Below are positions 59,241-64,000 of a stretch of DNA of 64,000 nt, piece after piece. Source of the DNA: Austwickia chelonae NBRC 105200 (GTDB lineage: Bacteria; Actinomycetota; Actinomycetes; Actinomycetales; Dermatophilaceae); contig NZ_BAGZ01000005.1 of NCBI RefSeq assembly GCF_000298175.1, forward strand, positions 248,001-312,000. The letters are read 5' to 3'. The notes under the pieces are model-generated. The model saw only the letters and a list, made by a program, of their open reading frames with translations, was not told where the DNA came from and made no database searches. The translations under genes were made by a program, and so were the position numbers. Position 1 is the stretch's first letter. Each line of letters starts with the position of its first letter.

Positions 59241-61517
59241 ATGAGCGTCGACACCGTGACGGAGGCCAAGGTCCGGAACGACCCTGCGCTACCTCCGATC
59301 GCCGTGAACGAGCCTCCGCACATGACGCGGAAGACCCGGATCTATCTGGCCATCTGTGCCGTCCTGGCCGGAATCGGATGGATCATGCTCGCACTCGTCC
59401 GCGGAGAGGAGGTCAACGCCCGATGGTTCGTCTTCGCTGCTGTCGGAAGCTATCTGATAGCGCTGCAGTTCTACGCCCGTTACATCGAACGCAAGATCCT
59501 CCAGCCTGACGACGCCCGTGCCACCCCCGCCGAGAAATTCGACAACGGCAAAGACTTCATGCCGACCGACCGGCGTGTCCTCTTCGGCCATCACTTCGCG
59601 GCCATCGCCGGAGCGGGACCACTCGTCGGTCCCATCCTCGCCTCCCAGATGGGATACCTTCCGGGAACGCTGTGGATCGTCCTCGGTGTCGTCCTCGCCG
59701 GCGGCGTCCAGGACTACATGGTGTTGCACTTCTCGATGCGACGTAACGGCCGTTCCCTGGGACAGATGGCCCGGGAGGAACTCGGCCCCATAGGCGGTTG
59801 GGCCGCCATCATCGGCGTGCTGACCATCATGATCATGATCATCGCCGTCCTCGGCGTCGTCATGATCGGGGCCCTGGCCGAATCCGCGTGGGCTCTCTTC
59901 TCCATCGCCTGCACCATCCCGATCGCCCTCTTCATGGGGGTCTACCTGCGTTATCTGCGCCCAGGTGCGGTGAACGAGATCTCCCTCATCGGTGTCATCC
60001 TGCTGGTCGTCTCCATCGTCGCCGGTAAATACGTGGCCGACTCCTCCATCGCCCACTACTTCATCCTCGACAAGCCGACCCTGGCCGTCATCATCGCCCT
60101 CTACGGATTCGCGGCTTCGGTTCTCCCGGTCTGGCTGCTGCTGGCACCCCGCGACTACCTGTCGACCTTCATGAAAGTCGGCACGATCGTCCTGCTTGCC
60201 GTCGGAATCGTCGTCGTCGGGCCCACCATCCAGATGCCGGCGGTCACCACATTCGCCGAGACCGGAACCGGACCGGCCTTCGCCGGCGGGCTCTTCCCCT
60301 TCCTGTTCATCACCATCGCCTGCGGCGCCATCTCCGGTTTCCATGCCCTGATCAGCTCCGGTACCACACCGAAACTGATCGAGAAGGAAAAACAGGCCCG
60401 GATCATCGGCTACGGCGGCATGCTGACCGAGAGCTTCGTGGCGATCATGGCGTTGGTCGCAGCCTGCACCCTCGATCAGCATCTGTACTTCGCGATGAAT
60501 GCTCCCGGCGGACTGACCGGAGCCCCGGACCCGACGAAGGCAGCGGCCTACACCAACGGTCTGGGTCTGGTCGGCCCCGGCGGTGCTCCGCTGAGTGCGG
60601 TGGACGCCTCGATGTACGCCGAAGCCGCCAAACAGGTCGGAGAGAGCACCATCATCTCCCGGACCGGTGGAGCGCCCACCCTCGCGATGGGCATGGCCGA
60701 CGTCATGCATCAGACGCCACTGCTCAACCTGCTGGGCAACAAGGCCTTCTGGTACCACTTCGCCGTGATGTTCGAGGCTCTGTTCATCCTCACCACCATC
60801 GATGCCGGCACCAGGGTCGCCAGGTTCATGTTCTCCGACACGATCGCCCACATCCCCGGCATGAAACGTTTCGCCGACCCCTCCTGGCGGGTAGGCGCCT
60901 GGGTCTGCTCGGCCATCGTGGTCCTCGGATGGGGCGGCATCCTCTACATGGGGGTGACCGACCCACTGGGCGGTATCAACACGCTGTTCCCGCTGTTCGG
61001 CATCAGCAACCAGCTACTGGCCTGCATCGCACTGTGCGTCGTCTTCGCCATCGTCTGCAAGAAGGGGCTGTTCAAGTACGCCTGGATCCCTGGCCTGCCG
61101 CTGTTCGGCCTGCTGGCCGTCACCCAGACGGCGTCCTTCCAGAAGATCTTCTCCTCCGACGTGAAACTCGGTTACAACGCCGTGCGACAGGCAGCGATCA
61201 AGGCCAAGGAATCCGGGGCTCAGAGTTTCCAGACCGCCAAGACACCCGAGCAGATCGACCAGGTGATCTTCAACTCCGGCATCCAGCTGGGGCTGTCGAT
61301 CGTCTACGCACTGCTCGTCCTCATCGTCTTCGCCACCACCATGTGGGTCGTCTGGAAGGCCGTCCGCGCAGGAGGGATGCCTACCAGCGAGGAAGAGGCC
61401 ACCCCCAGCAAGATCTTCGCCCCGGCCTCCTTCATTCCCACCCCGTTGGAAAAAGAGGTCCTGGCCGAGTGGAAAGCGGCAGGACTCGACCCCACACCCA
61501 CCCGCGGTCATCATTGA
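59241..61517 (+). CDS. cstA: pyruvate/peptide transporter CstA family
   Basis: A 758-residue membrane protein with about 16-18 hydrophobic helices. CstA features are FGHHFAAIAGAGPLVGPILASQMGYLPG, GGVQDYMVLHFSMRRNGRSLGQMAREELG, and GAISGFHALISSGTTPKLI. The family was named for carbon starvation and shown to take up pyruvate or peptides in enterobacteria. It is followed 4 bp later by ybdD, the usual partner. Likely induced on carbon limitation, but the regulator is not visible. Confidence 0.94.
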   Translation: MSVDTVTEAKVRNDPALPPIAVNEPPHMTRKTRIYLAICAVLAGIGWIMLALVRGEEVNARWFVFAAVGSYLIALQFYARYIERKILQPDDARATPAEKFDNGKDFMPTDRRVLFGHHFAAIAGAGPLVGPILASQMGYLPGTLWIVLGVVLAGGVQDYMVLHFSMRRNGRSLGQMAREELGPIGGWAAIIGVLTIMIMIIAVLGVVMIGALAESAWALFSIACTIPIALFMGVYLRYLRPGAVNEISLIGVILLVVSIVAGKYVADSSIAHYFILDKPTLAVIIALYGFAASVLPVWLLLAPRDYLSTFMKVGTIVLLAVGIVVVGPTIQMPAVTTFAETGTGPAFAGGLFPFLFITIACGAISGFHALISSGTTPKLIEKEKQARIIGYGGMLTESFVAIMALVAACTLDQHLYFAMNAPGGLTGAPDPTKAAAYTNGLGLVGPGGAPLSAVDASMYAEAAKQVGESTIISRTGGAPTLAMGMADVMHQTPLLNLLGNKAFWYHFAVMFEALFILTTIDAGTRVARFMFSDTIAHIPGMKRFADPSWRVGAWVCSAIVVLGWGGILYMGVTDPLGGINTLFPLFGISNQLLACIALCVVFAIVCKKGLFKYAWIPGLPLFGLLAVTQTASFQKIFSSDVKLGYNAVRQAAIKAKESGAQSFQTAKTPEQIDQVIFNSGIQLGLSIVYALLVLIVFATTMWVVWKAVRAGGMPTSEEEATPSKIFAPASFIPTPLEKEVLAEWKAAGLDPTPTRGHH

Positions 61518-61521
61518 CGTC

Positions 61522-61728
61522 ATGAGCAGTGACGCCATCGCCCGTCTCCGACGTGCCACCGGAGCTTTTCGCTGGTGGTGCAACGGAGTGACCGGAGCTG
61601 ACGCCTACGATCGCTATGTCGATCATCTGCGACGTCACCACCCTGACGCGCAGATCCCGACCAAGCGGCAGTTCTGGCGGGACAAGTACGACGAGATGGA
61701 ACGCAATCCGAAGACCCGGTGTTGCTGA
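61522..61728 (+). CDS. ybdD: YbdD/YjiX family small protein
   Basis: A 68-residue protein almost always encoded directly after cstA/yjiY. RWWCNGVTGADAYDRYVDHLRRHHPDAQIPTKRQFWRDKYDEMERNPKTRCC is the full family signature. It is thought to be needed for CstA-type transporter function. Four bp after cstA, so translated together. Confidence 0.93.
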   Translation: MSSDAIARLRRATGAFRWWCNGVTGADAYDRYVDHLRRHHPDAQIPTKRQFWRDKYDEMERNPKTRCC

Positions 61729-61744
61729 GCGCCGAGGATGCGGA

Positions 61745-61792
61745 CCATGGTTGAGGGCCCCGGCACGGATGTGCCGGGGCCCTCAACCATGG
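61745..61792. terminator. bidirectional terminator between ybdD and dapB
   Basis: Two perfectly complementary 22-nt arms (61745-61766 and 61771-61792) with loop GGAT, 16 nt after the ybdD stop and 17 nt after the dapB stop. Confidence 0.9.
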
Positions 61793-61809
61793 ATGTCACC
61801 GCTGCGACA

Positions 61810-62562
61810 TCAGTTCAGTCCGAGATAGTGCTCCAACCCGACCGTCAGACCCGGGTGCGAACGGACCCCCCGCACTCCTTCCAGCACACCGGGCATGAAA
61901 CTGACCCGGTCGAAGCTGTCATGACGGATGGTCAGCCCTTCCCCCTCCGCGCCGAAGAGGACCTCCTGGTGTGCGATGTACCCGCGCAGCCGCACGCCGT
62001 GGACGTGCACGCCGTCGATCTGAGCGCCGCGGGCACCGTCCGGGTCCTGGACTGTCGCATCCGGTACCGGGCCCAGCCCGGCTTCCTGACGTGCCTGCGC
62101 CACGAGCTCGGCAGTCCGGGCCGCCGTTCCCGACGGCGCATCCACCTTGTTCGGGTGATGCAGCTCGACGATCTCCACGGATTCGTAGAAACGCGCCGCA
62201 GTCCTGGCGAAGGACATCATGAGGATCGCACCGATCGCGAAGTTCGGAGCGATGAGGACACCGGTTCCCTCCGGCGCGTCGGAGAGCTGATCACGCAACG
62301 CCGCGAGACGCTGCTCGTCCCAACCTGTCGTCCCGACCACCACATGGACTCCCCGTTCCAGACAGTGAGCCACATTTCCCGGGGCCGAATCAGGGACACT
62401 GAACTCGACGACGACCTCGGCTCCCGCCAGATCACCGAGTTGGTCCCCGACGTCGAACCGACCGACGAGTTCCATGTCAGCAGCCTCCTCGACCGCCCGA
62501 CACACGGTTGATCCCATACGACCTGAAGCGCCGATGACGGCGACTTTGATGCTTTCACTCAC
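61810..62562 (-). CDS. dapB: 4-hydroxy-tetrahydrodipicolinate reductase
   Basis: A 250-residue NAD(P)H-dependent reductase of lysine/diaminopimelate synthesis. The dinucleotide motif GASGRMG is at residues 11-17; the catalytic segment ELHHPNKVDAPSGTA is complete. The start is a GTG at 62560-62562 that follows a TACTGT -10 element by 6 nt, with no Shine-Dalgarno, so translation is probably leaderless; the frame is open to 62664 but not conserved in type. dapF lies elsewhere in this window. Confidence 0.95.
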   Translation of the reverse strand: MSESIKVAVIGASGRMGSTVCRAVEEAADMELVGRFDVGDQLGDLAGAEVVVEFSVPDSAPGNVAHCLERGVHVVVGTTGWDEQRLAALRDQLSDAPEGTGVLIAPNFAIGAILMMSFARTAARFYESVEIVELHHPNKVDAPSGTAARTAELVAQARQEAGLGPVPDATVQDPDGARGAQIDGVHVHGVRLRGYIAHQEVLFGAEGEGLTIRHDSFDRVSFMPGVLEGVRGVRSHPGLTVGLEHYLGLN

Positions 62563-62568
62563 CCGTCC

Positions 62569-62574
62569 ACAGTA
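62569..62574 (-). promoter_or_regulatory. -10 element of dapB (leaderless start)
   Basis: TACTGT on the minus strand is followed by six bases and the GTG start codon; no Shine-Dalgarno is present. Confidence 0.5.
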
Positions 62575-62711
62575 GATGCCGGTACCCGTGGACCGAGCCG
62601 ACCAGCCGCGGTTTGACGTAGATTCGGGCACCGCGAACAAAAAGGAACGAAGCAGATCTCCCAAGCGTTCCCCTACCGACCCTGTCCTCCAATCACGATC
62701 GGAGACCCCAC

Positions 62712-63119
62712 ATGCCGAACCGGCACGATCCTCCTCCCGACCTCGCCGAACTCGACGATCCAGACCTGAGACGTTTCGCCGAGGAACTCGGCCGGCTCTG
62801 GCCTACCGTGGAACCCCTCGTCACTCCCATGGACGAGGCCAGCCACGACGACTTGTACGCCTTCATGGTGAAGGCCTCGAAGAACGGGCGCATCAGCGCC
62901 GAGACAGTCTGCTCCGCCGCGCAGGTCCACGGCGACCTCGGCGCATTACGTGCCGGATGGACTCATTTCACCCCGGGCCAGAAGGCCGTCCTGAATGCGG
63001 CTACCGCCTTCGTGCTGGAGAAGAGCGGAGCGACCGCGGGCGCCCCAGCCTGCCCTGCAGGGTCTCCCACCGACCGAGTGCTCTCGGCGGCAGTGCGTAC
63101 CTTGCTGAACCGCAACTGA
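62712..63119 (+). CDS. hypothetical protein, 135 residues
   Basis: A soluble protein I do not recognise. The N-terminus is acidic (DLAELDDPDLRRFAEELGRLW), the middle helical (DDLYAFMVKASKNGRISAETVCSAAQV), and the C-terminus is Ala-rich with CPAGSPTDRVLSAAVRTLL. No signal peptide or membrane helix. GGAG lies 8 nt before the ATG. Codon use and G+C match its neighbours, and a promoter-like TTGACG lies about 100 bp upstream, so it is probably real. Confidence 0.6.
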   Translation: MPNRHDPPPDLAELDDPDLRRFAEELGRLWPTVEPLVTPMDEASHDDLYAFMVKASKNGRISAETVCSAAQVHGDLGALRAGWTHFTPGQKAVLNAATAFVLEKSGATAGAPACPAGSPTDRVLSAAVRTLLNRN

Positions 63120-63228
63120 TCTCGGGCCTGGGGGCGGCAGGAGTCACCAGGCGGAAGGTCCCTCCTCCGGGTTACCCCAGAGGGCTAGGATCCCCCTGAC
63201 TGTCGTCGACCCACAACGAGGTGTGTCA

Positions 63229-64000
63229 ATGCCCCCGCTACGCCGTGACATCACCCAGCTTCCCGACCTCCGCCAGGCCTCGGGACGAGTTGCACCGGTG
63301 CGCTCCCGCATGCCGGTGTACGTCGACCTTCTTCCACCATGCAACAACGCCTGCCCAGCCGGAGAGAACATCCAGGAATGGCTCCGGCTGCTCAAGGAAG
63401 ACGAGCCCCGAGCGGCATGGGAGATGCTCACCCGGGACAACCCGTTCCCGGCCATCCACGGTCGCGTCTGCTATCACCCATGTGAAAGCAACTGCAATCG
63501 CACAGAACTGGACAGCCCCATCTCCATCCACGGAGTGGAGCGCTACCTCGGCGACCTCGCCCTGGAAAGCGGTTGGCTCTTCCCCGACCCCCCTCCCCCC
63601 TCAGGGAGACGAGTCCTCGTCGTCGGAGCCGGACCATCCGGACTCTCCGCCGCCTACCACCTGGCCCGACGCGGACATGAGGTCGAAATCCACGACAGCT
63701 CAACGCAACCCGGCGGCATGATGCGTTATGGCATCCCGGAGTACCGCCTCCCCCGGGCCATCCTCGACGCCGAAATCGCTCGCCTGACCGCCATGGGCGT
63801 GCGCATCGTCACCGACCACCCCGTAAAAGACCTTCTCGCCGAACAACGCGAAGGTGGCTTCGACGCCGTCTTCGTCGCCATCGGAGCGCACCTGTCCAAA
63901 CGGGTCGACCTCCCGGCCCGTGACGCCGAGAAAGTCGTCGACGCCGTCAGTTTCCTACGTACCGTGGCCAGCGGAGAACGCCCCATCATGGGACGACGCG
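63229..64000 (+). CDS. GltD-like NAD(P)-dependent FAD/iron-sulfur oxidoreductase (cut by window edge)
   Basis: The first 257 residues of a glutamate-synthase small-subunit-like protein. The N-terminal 4Fe-4S region has LLPPCNNACPAGENIQEWL (Cys38, Cys42) and CYHPCESNCNR; the FAD-binding motif is VLVVGAGPSGLSAAYHLARRG near residue 130; GGMMRYGIPEYRLP follows. Such proteins pass electrons from NAD(P)H to a partner. The short N-terminus and the absence of a visible gltB fit the stand-alone members that pair with ferredoxin-type oxidoreductases. The ATG is preceded by CGAGGTG. Confidence 0.85.
   Translation, partial: MPPLRRDITQLPDLRQASGRVAPVRSRMPVYVDLLPPCNNACPAGENIQEWLRLLKEDEPRAAWEMLTRDNPFPAIHGRVCYHPCESNCNRTELDSPISIHGVERYLGDLALESGWLFPDPPPPSGRRVLVVGAGPSGLSAAYHLARRGHEVEIHDSSTQPGGMMRYGIPEYRLPRAILDAEIARLTAMGVRIVTDHPVKDLLAEQREGGFDAVFVAIGAHLSKRVDLPARDAEKVVDAVSFLRTVASGERPIMGRR

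Overview
This window looks like chromosomal backbone of a high-G+C Gram-positive bacterium (Actinomycetota, most likely order Micrococcales). The evidence is the order of several conserved blocks: DUF3046-recA-recX-miaB-miaA-dapF-hflX; leuS-comEA-comEC-holA-rpsT; rimO-pgsA-cinA-clgR beside ftsK and RNase J; nrdR-nrdJ near lexA; thyA-folA-dapB. GTG and TTG starts are common and G+C is high throughout. Features of the Dermatophilaceae type (secreted subtilase, DUF6318-like lipoprotein) fit, but the genus cannot be fixed from sequence alone. No rRNA, tRNA, CRISPR array, insertion sequence or prophage was seen.

Layout. 1-9425 (minus): truncated metY, a RecB-nuclease/helicase fusion, and a four-gene peptide ABC transporter. 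9633-14880: acyl-CoA ligase, DUF445 protein, FUSC-like membrane protein and a DUF6308-like protein, separated by strong hairpin terminators. 15073-21510: class II ribonucleotide reductase (nrdJ) and its repressor nrdR, two secreted proteins of unknown function, and lexA. 21605-33405: a LysR regulator, comEC/comEA, leuS with a leader-peptide attenuator, a lysoplasmalogenase, rpsT, holA and a DinG-type helicase. 33517-41970: hflX, an rRNA methyltransferase-like gene, dapF, miaA, miaB, recX, recA, DUF3046. 42042-48698: Lhr helicase and a subtilase. 48754-54636: clgR, cinA, pgsA, rimO, ftsK. 54873-64000: RNase J, thyA-folA-GNAT, cstA-ybdD, dapB, an unknown ORF and a truncated GltD-like oxidoreductase.

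How the genes work together. Much of the window concerns DNA precursor supply and genome maintenance: nrdR/nrdJ, thyA/folA, recA/recX, lexA, lhr, dinG, holA, ftsK and the competence genes. The most striking observation concerns damage control. The LexA homologue keeps its DNA-binding helices and Ser/Lys dyad, but its self-cleavage site is changed from Ala-Gly to Glu-Cys. The recA promoter lacks an SOS box and instead carries a PafBC-type element. Together these suggest a damage response that does not depend on LexA autocleavage.

Regulatory DNA is unusually legible. A leaderless eight-residue leader peptide with four consecutive Leu codons precedes a hairpin and an intrinsic terminator ahead of leuS. 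Two NrdR boxes 32 bp apart and a DnaA-box cluster precede nrdR-nrdJ. Palindromic operators sit before fadD, lexA and the LysR gene. Several genes (dinG, dapB, thyA, lysR) have a -10 element 6-8 nt upstream of the start codon and no Shine-Dalgarno, the signature of leaderless mRNAs.
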